Shown here piece by piece: positions 1 through 7,287 of a stretch of 17,630 nt of DNA. Within the stretch, counting starts at the first letter, position 1; each line of letters starts with the position of its first letter. Source of the stretch: Chloroflexota bacterium (lineage in GTDB: Bacteria; Chloroflexota; Anaerolineae; Anaerolineales; UBA4823). The DNA is taken from assembly GCA_012798185.1 (NCBI GenBank), contig JAAZNS010000383.1:1-17630 (forward strand). The letters run 5' to 3'. Below the pieces are notes generated by a model, which ran no database searches, had not been told where the DNA came from, and saw nothing but the letters and a program-made list of their open reading frames with translations. Made by a program: the position numbers and the translations under genes.

Positions 1-1
1 C

Positions 2-910
2 GGAAATATCCGCCCGGAAAACCAGGCATTCTCGGAAGATGATAAGAGCATTACATTATTCGGTGTACCCTTACCCACCCAATTATATGGCTATCAATTA
101 CGCGAAGGCCGCTGGTTGCAGCCTGGCGACACTTATGCCATAGTTTTGAATAAAAAGTTTGCTGAAGAGAATAATTTGAAAATTGGCGATTGGGTCACGA
201 TAAGGTATGGTAATGATAAGGAAAGCGATTGGCAAGTGGTAGGGTTGGTATTCGATCCGATTTTCACCAGTGCAGGCAATGTGCCGCGGGAAGTTTTGCT
301 CCGCGATATCAATCAGGTTGGACGGGGTATTGCGGTATGGATTCAAACAATCGACCAATCACCACAGAATCAAACAGCGCTTGCCAAAGATTTACGCCAA
401 TTTTATAAGAAAAACGGCATCGAAGTGAGTGCGCAGCGAGGCGTATTTGGAATGGGCGGCGATGCCACACATGAGGTGGTAACTGCACTGATCAATCAAT
501 TTAATTTTCTCGTCGTATTGTTAGCTGTAATGGCGATCATCATTGGGCTTGTGGGAAGCATTGCATTAAGCGGGGCGTTATCACTTAGTGTGATGGAAAG
601 ACGCCGTGAAATTGGTGTAATGCGGGCGATTGGCGCTTCAGCCTGGGCAATTTCCCGTTTGTTCGTTGGTGAAGGTTTATTGTTGGGTTGGTTAAGCTGG
701 CTGATTGCCTTCCCGCTCAGTATTCCAGCCGGGCAGTTAATGGTGAAAGTTTTGTCTAATGCATTTGGTTTCGATATTTCTTATCACTATACATTAACCG
801 GCGCGGTTTTGTGGTTTTTTGTTATCAATATTCTTTCGATTATTGCTAGCTGGTTGCCAGCCCGAGGCGCTTCTAAAATCAGTGTGCGTGAAAGTCTGGC
901 ATATCAATAA
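2..910 (+). CDS. ABC transporter permease, MacB/FtsX type (5' partial)
   Basis: This is the C-terminal 302 residues of an FtsX-like ABC permease; the frame is open back to the window edge, so the start lies outside. The visible part begins in an extracytoplasmic MacB_PCD-like region (an IGDWV segment and an LVFDPIF strand). Three hydrophobic segments follow at about residues 168-195, 216-243 and 266-284. Between the first two is the cytoplasmic loop MERRREIGVMRAIGAS, the hallmark of the family, where the transmembrane core contacts the ATPase. The protein ends with PARGASKISVRESLAYQ, typical of FtsX-domain C termini. Such permeases work with a MacB/LolD-type ATPase to export peptides, lipids or lipoproteins, or to drive mechanotransmission. 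The next gene encodes a membrane-fusion protein, so a tripartite-like exporter is likely. The ATPase gene is not in the window and is probably upstream. The substrate cannot be inferred. Confidence 0.9.
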   Translation, partial: GNIRPENQAFSEDDKSITLFGVPLPTQLYGYQLREGRWLQPGDTYAIVLNKKFAEENNLKIGDWVTIRYGNDKESDWQVVGLVFDPIFTSAGNVPREVLLRDINQVGRGIAVWIQTIDQSPQNQTALAKDLRQFYKKNGIEVSAQRGVFGMGGDATHEVVTALINQFNFLVVLLAVMAIIIGLVGSIALSGALSLSVMERRREIGVMRAIGASAWAISRLFVGEGLLLGWLSWLIAFPLSIPAGQLMVKVLSNAFGFDISYHYTLTGAVLWFFVINILSIIASWLPARGASKISVRESLAYQ

Positions 911-1005
911 AATTTATAAAATGAGCATCTACAATATCTTCGGTGGAATATGTTTTTTGTTATACTTTGTTATAGCGAGGATATGATGCTCGAGGAGAAA
1001 ATATA

Positions 1006-2148
1006 ATGAAGTCAAGATCAATTATCGTTATTTTTGTTATGTTATTATCAGCATGGATGATTGCAGGATGCAGCAAGGCAAATTCTGCCAGTGAAGCTGA
1101 AGCCACCACAGAAATTCCCATCGTTACTTCGGACGCAAATGTCGTTGTAGAAGGCAGACTCGTGCCGCGCGAATCCGAAACCCTTTCATTCTTCACGAAT
1201 GGTCAGGTGGAAGAAATATTGGTCGAAGAAGGCGATCAGGTGAAGAAAGGTGATGTGCTGGCACGCTTGGGTAACCGGGAAGCAATTGAAGCATCAATTG
1301 CCGGTGCTGAAGCAGAATTGCTGGCTGCGCAGCAAGCACTAGATTCACTGAATGACAATATTGAGGTTGCGCGCTCCGAGGCGGTTAAGGCAGTAGCTTC
1401 GGCTAATAAAGCTGTGCGGGATGCGCAATATCAACTTGATAATTTTATTATCCCTGTTTCTCAACAGAAACTCACAGCATTGGATGCTGTGGTAACCACT
1501 CAAAAAAAATTGAATGAATTACGTCTGGCTTTTGAGCCTTATAAATTACTTTCATTTTCTGACAGTTTTCGCAGTGATTTAAAAACCAAACTGGATAATG
1601 CGCAAAGCGACTACAACGCTGCTGTTCGGCGATTAGAATATGAAACCACATTGGCTGAGGCTGAAGCTTCGTTAGAAAAAGCAATCAAGGATTATGAAGC
1701 TTTGCAATCGGGTCCAGATCCAGATTTATTGGCAGCAGCCCAAGCCAGAGTTAAAGCTGCCGAGACCAGCCTTGCCTCAGCAAAAGCTGCGCTTGATAAT
1801 TTGGAATTAGTTGCTTCAATCGATGGTACGGTTGTCAAGCAAGATCTAATCATTGGGCAGCAAGTGGTCGCTGGACAGGCAGCCATTATCATCGCCGATT
1901 TTTCACAAATGTATGCCGAAACGGATGACCTTACCGAAATCGAGGTGGTTAAGGTGTCAGTAGGACAAAACGTTACTGTGGGTCCCGATGCTCTTTCTGA
2001 TGTTGAATTAGATGGGACAGTGGATAAAATAAGCGATGTTTTTGAAGAAAAACGAGGTGACATTACTTATACTGCACGAATTTTATTGAATGAAATTGAT
2101 CCACGCTTGCGCTGGGGTATGACTGTAGTGATAACTTTTAATAATTAA
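1006..2148 (+). CDS. HlyD/MacA-family membrane-fusion lipoprotein of an ABC exporter
   Basis: A 380-residue periplasmic adaptor-like protein. Residues 1-22 form a lipoprotein signal (KSR n-region, hydrophobic core, lipobox IAGC with Cys22), so it should be lipid-anchored on the outer face of the cytoplasmic membrane. A first half-lipoyl motif lies at about 66-89 (GQVEEILVEEGDQVKKGDVL). A long Ala/Glu/Lys-rich coiled-coil hairpin spans about 92-265. The second half-lipoyl (SIDGTVVKQDLIIGQQV) and a beta-barrel region run from about 270 to 378. The ATG has a good ribosome binding site (GAGGAG at 992-997). It lies 95 nt after the ABC permease and very probably belongs to the same export system, stabilising the permease or collecting substrate. 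The coiled coil is modest compared with classical MacA. In a single-membrane Chloroflexota cell there would be no TolC partner. Substrate unknown. Confidence 0.9.
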   Translation: MKSRSIIVIFVMLLSAWMIAGCSKANSASEAEATTEIPIVTSDANVVVEGRLVPRESETLSFFTNGQVEEILVEEGDQVKKGDVLARLGNREAIEASIAGAEAELLAAQQALDSLNDNIEVARSEAVKAVASANKAVRDAQYQLDNFIIPVSQQKLTALDAVVTTQKKLNELRLAFEPYKLLSFSDSFRSDLKTKLDNAQSDYNAAVRRLEYETTLAEAEASLEKAIKDYEALQSGPDPDLLAAAQARVKAAETSLASAKAALDNLELVASIDGTVVKQDLIIGQQVVAGQAAIIIADFSQMYAETDDLTEIEVVKVSVGQNVTVGPDALSDVELDGTVDKISDVFEEKRGDITYTARILLNEIDPRLRWGMTVVITFNN

Positions 2149-2218
2149 TTCAAATTAATGGTATAGTTAAAAGCACAGCAGTGATTTCAATCGTAAAATT
2201 AAAAAAAGAAAAGGGATC

Positions 2219-2662
2219 ATGAAAAAACGTTTCCTTGTTTTAATAATTGCATCGGTTTTCATGATGGCTGCAGAAATGATGAACACAGTCGATTTGACTG
2301 TCATTAATCAATCGGAAGTTGAAATTGGCTTAATGCTTAACAGCCTTACAGATGACGACCGCTGGTATTATTTCAAAATCCCAAAAGGGCGCCCGGAAGA
2401 AAAAACCGACGATGACGATGGATGGTATTCAGAACGCCATTTTGAAATTGCCAGGGATATTTACGCCAGCACTGCGTATTTTATGGAACCTTATGATCCG
2501 GTATACAAGTATCCATATTGCGGAAACAAAGCGATCAGCAGCCGCCTGGTTGCTTTCCATAGCGTAAAACTGGTCTATAAACCATGCAAGACTTTTTCTT
2601 GGCATCCAGGTAGTTATCACAAAACACGCTACTATCGAAGAGAACCAATCTTGGATCGTTGA
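2219..2662 (+). CDS. small secreted protein of unknown function, Asp- and aromatic-rich
   Basis: A 147-residue protein that I do not recognise as a named family. The start ATG follows AAAAGGGATC, an adequate ribosome binding site. Residues 1 to about 22 (MKKRF, then a hydrophobic stretch) look like a Sec signal peptide without a lipobox, so the product is probably exported. The mature part begins with a beta-like segment (VDLTVINQSEVEIGLML). It has two acidic clusters, DDD at 45-47 and DDDD at 64-67, each next to Trp or Tyr, then FEIARDIYASTAYFMEPYDP at about 75-94. It is rich in Tyr/Trp/Phe/His and has only two cysteines after the signal (101 and 123), which could form a disulfide. The tail is basic. 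It lies 70 nt after the membrane-fusion gene on the same strand and may be cotranscribed with it. A role as a cargo or partner of that exporter is only a guess. Confidence 0.75.
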   Translation: MKKRFLVLIIASVFMMAAEMMNTVDLTVINQSEVEIGLMLNSLTDDDRWYYFKIPKGRPEEKTDDDDGWYSERHFEIARDIYASTAYFMEPYDPVYKYPYCGNKAISSRLVAFHSVKLVYKPCKTFSWHPGSYHKTRYYRREPILDR

Positions 2663-2691
2663 TAGAGAGATTTTCATCCCAATAATAAACG

Positions 2692-2723
2692 GACGAACTG
2701 TGCTAGTCGAAAGGCAGTTCGTC
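2692..2723. terminator. hairpin terminator between convergent gene sets
   Basis: A perfect 9-bp inverted repeat (GACGAACTG at 2692-2700 with CAGTTCGTC at 2715-2723) encloses a 14-nt loop. On the plus strand it is followed by TATTTATTAA; on the minus strand the RNA would continue CGTTTATTATT. Both tails are U-rich but not uninterrupted. It lies 29 nt after the plus-strand orphan gene and downstream of the minus-strand glycan operon, so it may stop both transcripts. Confidence 0.6.
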
Positions 2724-2899
2724 TATTTATTAATGAGGCGGATTAATAATTTGGTGTTAAATCCATCCCAGTATATAGTGCCGACACTTCCTCTACATCA
2801 CCGTTGAACAGTAAGGTTTTTCTTTGGGTAGATTTGCCAATATGCCGTTTAAATACCTGCGACCAGCGGGAACGATTTTCGCCTTTATCGTTAACTTGT
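2724..2899. other. intergenic stretch without a supported gene
   Basis: About 175 nt between the hairpin and the stop codon of the minus-strand GT39 gene. A minus-strand frame is open from about 2922 down to a TAA at 2743-2745, giving roughly 59 codons. It has no plausible start codon or ribosome binding site, so I do not call a gene. A plus-strand frame that begins with TTG at 2804 is mostly antisense to the GT39 C terminus and is also unsupported. Confidence 0.5.
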
Positions 2900-4864
2900 T
2901 TACGGCGACAGCTGCTTGACGACTACCAAACGGGCGCCATTTCGTTCCACCGAAAAAAGCTCTGCGGCGTTGGGAAATACGGAAAGGTCTTTATTGTGAC
3001 GCGTGGAAATGATGGCATAGATCGGATCGCCCCCAGAAACATTCCATCCCTCGATGGAACGTTGAATCTCTAAATCGGGCCGACAATAATAGATGCCCAA
3101 TCGCGCAGGGCCCCAGACCATCACTTTTGCATTGCGAGGAGCATTTTGGTTGATAAACTGCGCAGCCTCGCGGTAAGAGGTCGCCCAATAATCAAGCTCA
3201 TATTTTCGAAAAGCGCCGGATACTCCCCCTGTAAAACTATTGTAATAAATGTATTGGTAGGGATGAAGCTGGATAATACCGATGATTGAGGGCACCATGC
3301 ACAAAATAAAGATGATAATATTAACCAAGCGATTAGAAACTGCTCGGAAGACTGCTTGAAGACAGATGCCTCCGAAAATAAAGATAGGCGGGAGGATGAA
3401 TAAAAAATGGCGGAAATTATCATACATAGTGGGCTGGAAAATGATCACACCAATGAATGGAATAAAAAACCAACCTGCCAATAGAAGCGAGAATTGCCAC
3501 TCAATCGAATGGTTTTTCAGACCAAGAATCACTACGCCTATCCCGCCGATAAACAACATTAATGCTGGTTCGGTTATTTGCAGGGAAAAAAGCACTGGGA
3601 AATAGGCGCGGGGTAATTGGTTGGCAGGATATTCACGCCCGGCAAACATTACCGTGGATTCCCAGGGAAAATCCGAAGCTTTTATGGCAGATGTTTGAAA
3701 CACCTCCAAAGGGGAAAACCACATACTCGGCCAAGCGATAATTAGAATCAGGACAGCTACGGCTAAAGATGCCAGCGCCGGCGGCAATGCTATTCGCTTG
3801 AATTTGAGCACCAGATAACCTGCCAGTAAAACCCAAGATGCAGGTCCCAAAACGCGTACTGAAGCTGCCATGCCGATGCAAAACCCTGCTGCCCAAACGC
3901 TGGGTGACTTCAAGTAGCGCATGGCATCATTGATAAGGGGGATTATCTCCTTGCTGCCAAACAAGTGGATGGTTTGTGGAAAAAGAGCAGCGAAAATTCC
4001 GATGAACAACAAGAGCATAAAGAGGCAATACCCTGCTACGAAACGCAGGTAAAGCCTCACTGCTTTTTGTGCGTATAGTTCAGGAGGAATTTCATGGATA
4101 TGTTCTGCAAATTGAGTTAACTTCTGGAAAAACACTCCCTGTGAATTACTCTGAATTGCCTCCATGACAAAGTATTTCACAGCCCAGCCAATCAATGGAA
4201 TCATGATTATTAAGATGAGCAGAACTATTAGAAAAAATATTGCTGCTCGGCGGATATTTCTTTTTGGGGGTTTGGCTACCTTCGACCATTCATCTCCCAT
4301 CTTCATTTGATAGATCGATAATTTAGTTTGAGGGTAACTCAGGGAGATTCTTCCAATTTGATGAGCGGGGATAATGTTGCAAATTTTTAAGCCGAATGCC
4401 AAGCTGCCCAGAAAATACATGGTAAATGGGATATCCTTAGGGTTAATAAAAGCATGCCCCCAAAGCAGAGGCTGGCTGGCATACAGCAATGTTGTCGCCA
4501 GAGAAACCCAGGGATCGAAGTTCCTTCGGCATATCATGAATAAGAAGACTAATGAAATTTGGAAGTAAATGAAATTAAAAAAATGCCATGATTCTACCGA
4601 AGTCCAATGGGAGAAAATATTATTGACCAGAGTAGCGCCTAATTCGCTGAACGCCAAATACAACCTGCCTGTGGGTTCTTTTGCCCTGCCTAAATATGTC
4701 GCCAGGCTTTTTTCGGCAACGCGGTAACGGCTTGGTTCATCCCAGGAAAGCCCATAGTCTTTGATGAAAACAGCGCCAACCGCCAGGTTAAACACGAGGA
4801 GGAGCATAAGGGGAATATTTTGATGCCAAAAGGATGTTTTATCCCAAAACTGATTCGTGGTCAT
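2900..4864 (-). CDS. GT39-type (GT-C fold) membrane glycosyltransferase
   Basis: A 654-residue polytopic protein resembling PMT/ArnT-like glycosyltransferases of family 39, which transfer sugars from lipid-phosphate donors on the outer face of the cytoplasmic membrane. After the first membrane segment comes the family signature DYGLSWDEP, with the Asp42-Glu43 pair expected to be catalytic. Further motifs are HAFINPKDIPF (137-147), YDNFRHFLF (481-489), HPYQYIYYNSFTGGVSGA (534-551) and YELDYWATSYREA (555-567), followed by a soluble extracytoplasmic C-terminal domain. Residues 165-310 hold an unusually long basic loop plus additional hydrophobic segments. The ATG follows ACAGGTTTCA, a usable ribosome binding site. 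It is the last gene of the minus-strand glycan cluster, 49 nt after the beta-propeller gene. It most likely transfers a polyprenyl-phosphate sugar onto the glycan or a surface protein; donor and acceptor are not deducible. Confidence 0.85.
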   Translation of the reverse strand: MTTNQFWDKTSFWHQNIPLMLLLVFNLAVGAVFIKDYGLSWDEPSRYRVAEKSLATYLGRAKEPTGRLYLAFSELGATLVNNIFSHWTSVESWHFFNFIYFQISLVFLFMICRRNFDPWVSLATTLLYASQPLLWGHAFINPKDIPFTMYFLGSLAFGLKICNIIPAHQIGRISLSYPQTKLSIYQMKMGDEWSKVAKPPKRNIRRAAIFFLIVLLILIIMIPLIGWAVKYFVMEAIQSNSQGVFFQKLTQFAEHIHEIPPELYAQKAVRLYLRFVAGYCLFMLLLFIGIFAALFPQTIHLFGSKEIIPLINDAMRYLKSPSVWAAGFCIGMAASVRVLGPASWVLLAGYLVLKFKRIALPPALASLAVAVLILIIAWPSMWFSPLEVFQTSAIKASDFPWESTVMFAGREYPANQLPRAYFPVLFSLQITEPALMLFIGGIGVVILGLKNHSIEWQFSLLLAGWFFIPFIGVIIFQPTMYDNFRHFLFILPPIFIFGGICLQAVFRAVSNRLVNIIIFILCMVPSIIGIIQLHPYQYIYYNSFTGGVSGAFRKYELDYWATSYREAAQFINQNAPRNAKVMVWGPARLGIYYCRPDLEIQRSIEGWNVSGGDPIYAIISTRHNKDLSVFPNAAELFSVERNGARLVVVKQLSP

Positions 4865-4913
4865 TGAAACCTGTCAAAAATAAAATGGATAATAGAACCC
4901 AAATGTATTTATA

Positions 4914-6077
4914 TTATCCTGTGCATCGTAAAACATTCGATGTTCTTTCTGCCAATGCAAGTGGCGGCAAAGCAAAGTGATTGGGTAATTCTTTAATATC
5001 ATAGACCGATTCATTGGGATCGGATGTCAATAATATCACGTTCGATATTTTCAATTCTTTTAAATTAAAAACAATTAATTTGCCATTGCTGCCCATGATT
5101 ATATTTCCATCGGGTAATAACGCCGCGCCGCGCAGAAAACCATCGGTAACTTTTGTTGAGGAGAGAATGACCCCTGAAGCTGAATCAAAGTGGATGACAT
5201 GACCTAAAGTTGTATTCAGATAAATAACCGTGTCATCCGGCAGCGGTAAAAGGCTGTGGCTGGGTGTGGTGACATTGTCGATTGCTAGGCATAACGATAA
5301 TATCCCATTTTTAGCCAGCCTGATTACCGCTGATTTTCCCTGGGGCGGGCTGAAAATCAAATCTGTATGCATTCCTTTTCCGAGTTTCAATATATTGCGG
5401 ATTTTACGGTTGATTGAAAGAATATACTGCCAACATCCTGCCTGATATAGCCATTTTTTTATTTTTAAAAGCTGGGCAAATTTATCATTCAATACCAGCC
5501 CTAGCGAGATTAATTTATCGCCGTTCTTTAATGAGCAGATGCTGTTCACATGAGCCCGATTGTATGTTTCATCGTCGTTGGTGCGCGGGTCGCGAAAATC
5601 GATGAGCCCTTTGAATATGGTATCGGAATTTAACACTTTAGGCGGATGCCATCCTAAGTCATTGAAAGCGAGGGCGTGGTCTCGAAAATTAATAAATTCG
5701 AGGATATTCCCTGCAAAGTCCAAATGAACGCAGAGGTCATTTCTGGCAGATGCCAGCCATACACTGGAATTTTCCAGCAAAATATCATGGATGGCGTTAC
5801 AGGAAGGATGCGAGATTTCACCGAGCTGATTCCACTGTGCATCGAAACGATATATATATGAAGCATTCGCAATTAAAATCTGTTCTGTATTTAAAGAAAT
5901 ACCACGACACCCGCGCAATCCGCCGCGGGGATTATTATCGAATTCACGATAAGGAGGTTCGATGAAGGCGGTGCGTTGGAGAAGAAGTTGATTCTCAAAA
6001 TCCAGGGTATATAAATATCCCGATGTTTCTGATACTGATATGTGGCGGCGTACCGTGGAAATCAGATAATTGGTCAT
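4914..6077 (-). CDS. beta-propeller protein of unknown function in a glycosyltransferase cluster
   Basis: A 387-residue protein without signal peptide or membrane segment, so it is probably cytoplasmic. About six repeats of a propeller-blade type can be seen by eye, each with a hydrophobic strand, a polar turn and a strand ending in a small residue: SGYLYTLDFENQLLLQ, CRGISLNTEQILIANASYIY, IHDILLENSSVWLAS, NSICSLKNGDKLISLG, HSLLPLPDDTVIYLNT and LRGAALLPDGNIIMGSNG. The stretch NRAHVNSICSLKNGDKLISLG resembles the His-containing strand of arylsulfotransferase-like and TIGR03032/DUF4915-like propellers, but that link is from memory and not secure. No Shine-Dalgarno precedes the ATG. A 13-bp dyad lies just upstream instead. 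It sits between a GT4 and a GT39 gene, which suggests a role in the same glycan pathway, for example as sensor, scaffold or transferase. No enzymatic function can be assigned. Confidence 0.75.
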   Translation of the reverse strand: MTNYLISTVRRHISVSETSGYLYTLDFENQLLLQRTAFIEPPYREFDNNPRGGLRGCRGISLNTEQILIANASYIYRFDAQWNQLGEISHPSCNAIHDILLENSSVWLASARNDLCVHLDFAGNILEFINFRDHALAFNDLGWHPPKVLNSDTIFKGLIDFRDPRTNDDETYNRAHVNSICSLKNGDKLISLGLVLNDKFAQLLKIKKWLYQAGCWQYILSINRKIRNILKLGKGMHTDLIFSPPQGKSAVIRLAKNGILSLCLAIDNVTTPSHSLLPLPDDTVIYLNTTLGHVIHFDSASGVILSSTKVTDGFLRGAALLPDGNIIMGSNGKLIVFNLKELKISNVILLTSDPNESVYDIKELPNHFALPPLALAERTSNVLRCTG

Positions 6078-6085
6078 ATCGATGC

Positions 6086-6098
6086 TGAGATAATCTCA
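6086..6098. promoter_or_regulatory. perfect 13-bp dyad upstream of the beta-propeller gene
   Basis: TGAGAT-A-ATCTCA is a perfect palindrome centred 15 nt upstream of the beta-propeller ATG on the minus strand. A -10-like TATATT (plus positions 6103-6108) would place a start site within the dyad. The single-base centre argues against an RNA hairpin of full length, so it is better read as a possible operator. No convincing -35 was found, so this is tentative. Confidence 0.3.
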
Positions 6099-6124
6099 AT
6101 ACAATATAAGGTAAGCATAACAGC

Positions 6125-6150
6125 CTTGGCTTTGGTGGAAAAGCTCCAAG
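6125..6150 (-). other. imperfect hairpin in the GT4/beta-propeller gap
   Basis: CTTGG-CTTT at 6125-6133 can pair with AAAG-(CT)-CCAAG at 6140-6150 through a 2-nt bulge. No U-run follows on the minus strand, so it is not a typical terminator. It might moderate readthrough or protect an mRNA end within the operon. It may also be chance. Confidence 0.25.
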
Positions 6151-6172
6151 CACCTCGAATTCGGAAATTTAC

Positions 6173-7279
6173 TCAGGCTGGCTGAGTTGTTTCAGGTAAA
6201 CTTAATATCCTTTCATATGCTGATATATGACTCTCGATAGCTTTGTCGAGTGAGAAAACCGCTGCCATTTCCTGTCGAGCAAGCAAGCCGCGCTCCTTCC
6301 AGCGGTTATTCTGTAATAAAAAACGTAAGCCTTCTTCAAAATTATCACCCAATACATGAAAACCATAACGAGAGGCAAAATCATCCGGGTTGACCGAACT
6401 TAAAATAGCACAACCATGTGCAGCTGCTTCAAGAAATGAATTCGGCAATCCTTCACGGGCAGAAGTATTAACCATGATCCAGCTTTTTCCCAATAGATCA
6501 TTCAATCCATCTCCCGAAAATTGGTCGATAAAACCGAGGAATTGAAGATTGGGGTATACGGCATATTTCTGCCGTAAATATTGTTCCCAGTCGGGATTGC
6601 GGCTTTGCCCTGCGACCAGGAAATTAACCTCTGGAAAAGATCGAGCCAGATCGAGAAATAATTCAGGACGTTTTCGCCTGTCCAGCCGCGCCAGGTAACA
6701 CACAGTGGGCTCGCTCGACTTTTCGATTTTAGCAGGAATTGCCACTGGTGTTGGTAAAAAACCGGGTGCTTGTTGCAGGCGGTATTTCATTTTGGTCTTA
6801 TTAATTAAGCAATGAGCTGTCGTGAAGCATGCATTTGCCCGTCGTACAGCTTGTTTTACTAAAAAATTATCTTCATACAGCCAATTGGAAATTACCTGCA
6901 AACGATTTAGCGAAGGATAGCTTAATTCTATTAGCCAATCGTCAAAATTTCGAGGATCGCGGAAAGTGACCAAGTGTTTCCGATGAGGCATGGCGCGCTG
7001 TGCAAGGAATGTCCCTAGGGAGGGTTCCATAGAATGGTAAATATCTGCATTTGCTTCCTTATAGAGCGCCGATGAATGCAGCCAGTACTTTGGAATATAA
7101 CTAAGCACACGGATGCCCTCCAGGTCTTCGACCGGACGCTGGTCAGCCCGCCTCGGCACAACGGCAGTAACATCAATGCCGCGTTTTACCAGCTCTCTCC
7201 CGATAATACGGGTAGCTCTGCCGAAGCCGCCATATTTCCCCCAGGCAAATATTTCCACAGCGATTAAACAAATACGCAT
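6173..7279 (-). CDS. GT4-family (GT-B fold) glycosyltransferase
   Basis: A 368-residue cytoplasmic or membrane-peripheral retaining glycosyltransferase of the glycogen-synthase-like superfamily. The N-terminal acceptor domain opens with MRICLIAVEIFAWGKYGGFG, including the glycine-rich turn. The C-terminal donor domain shows YLARLDRRKRPELFLDLA (195-212), with the Arg/Lys pair that contacts the nucleotide-sugar phosphates, then VAGQS. It also has the E-x7-E signature, E276 and E284 in REGLPNSFLEAAAHG. Such enzymes add a hexose or similar sugar from a nucleotide-sugar donor to a lipid-linked or small acceptor. The ATG is preceded by AAAGGAT and lies 8 nt after the UPF0104 gene stop, so the two are clearly cotranscribed. 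Sugar and acceptor are unknown. A short inverted repeat (6171-6187) spans its stop codon. Confidence 0.88.
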   Translation of the reverse strand: MRICLIAVEIFAWGKYGGFGRATRIIGRELVKRGIDVTAVVPRRADQRPVEDLEGIRVLSYIPKYWLHSSALYKEANADIYHSMEPSLGTFLAQRAMPHRKHLVTFRDPRNFDDWLIELSYPSLNRLQVISNWLYEDNFLVKQAVRRANACFTTAHCLINKTKMKYRLQQAPGFLPTPVAIPAKIEKSSEPTVCYLARLDRRKRPELFLDLARSFPEVNFLVAGQSRNPDWEQYLRQKYAVYPNLQFLGFIDQFSGDGLNDLLGKSWIMVNTSAREGLPNSFLEAAAHGCAILSSVNPDDFASRYGFHVLGDNFEEGLRFLLQNNRWKERGLLARQEMAAVFSLDKAIESHISAYERILSLPETTQPA

Positions 7280-7287
7280 TTCTTAGC

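Noticed and set aside
2743..2922. Minus-strand open frame of about 59 codons ending at 2743, just downstream of the GT39 gene, with protein-like composition.
   Set aside because: It has no ATG/GTG/TTG start and no ribosome binding site. The GT39 protein already ends normally in VVVKQLSP, so a frameshifted C terminus is not needed.
2804..3073. Plus-strand 89-codon frame.
   Set aside because: It starts with TTG without a ribosome binding site and is mostly antisense to the conserved C-terminal part of the GT39 gene.
6171..6187. Inverted repeat ACTCAG-5 nt-CTGAGT over the stop codon of the second GT4 gene, considered as a terminator.
   Set aside because: The stem is only 6 bp and no U-run follows on the minus strand; it lies in an operon where transcription should continue.
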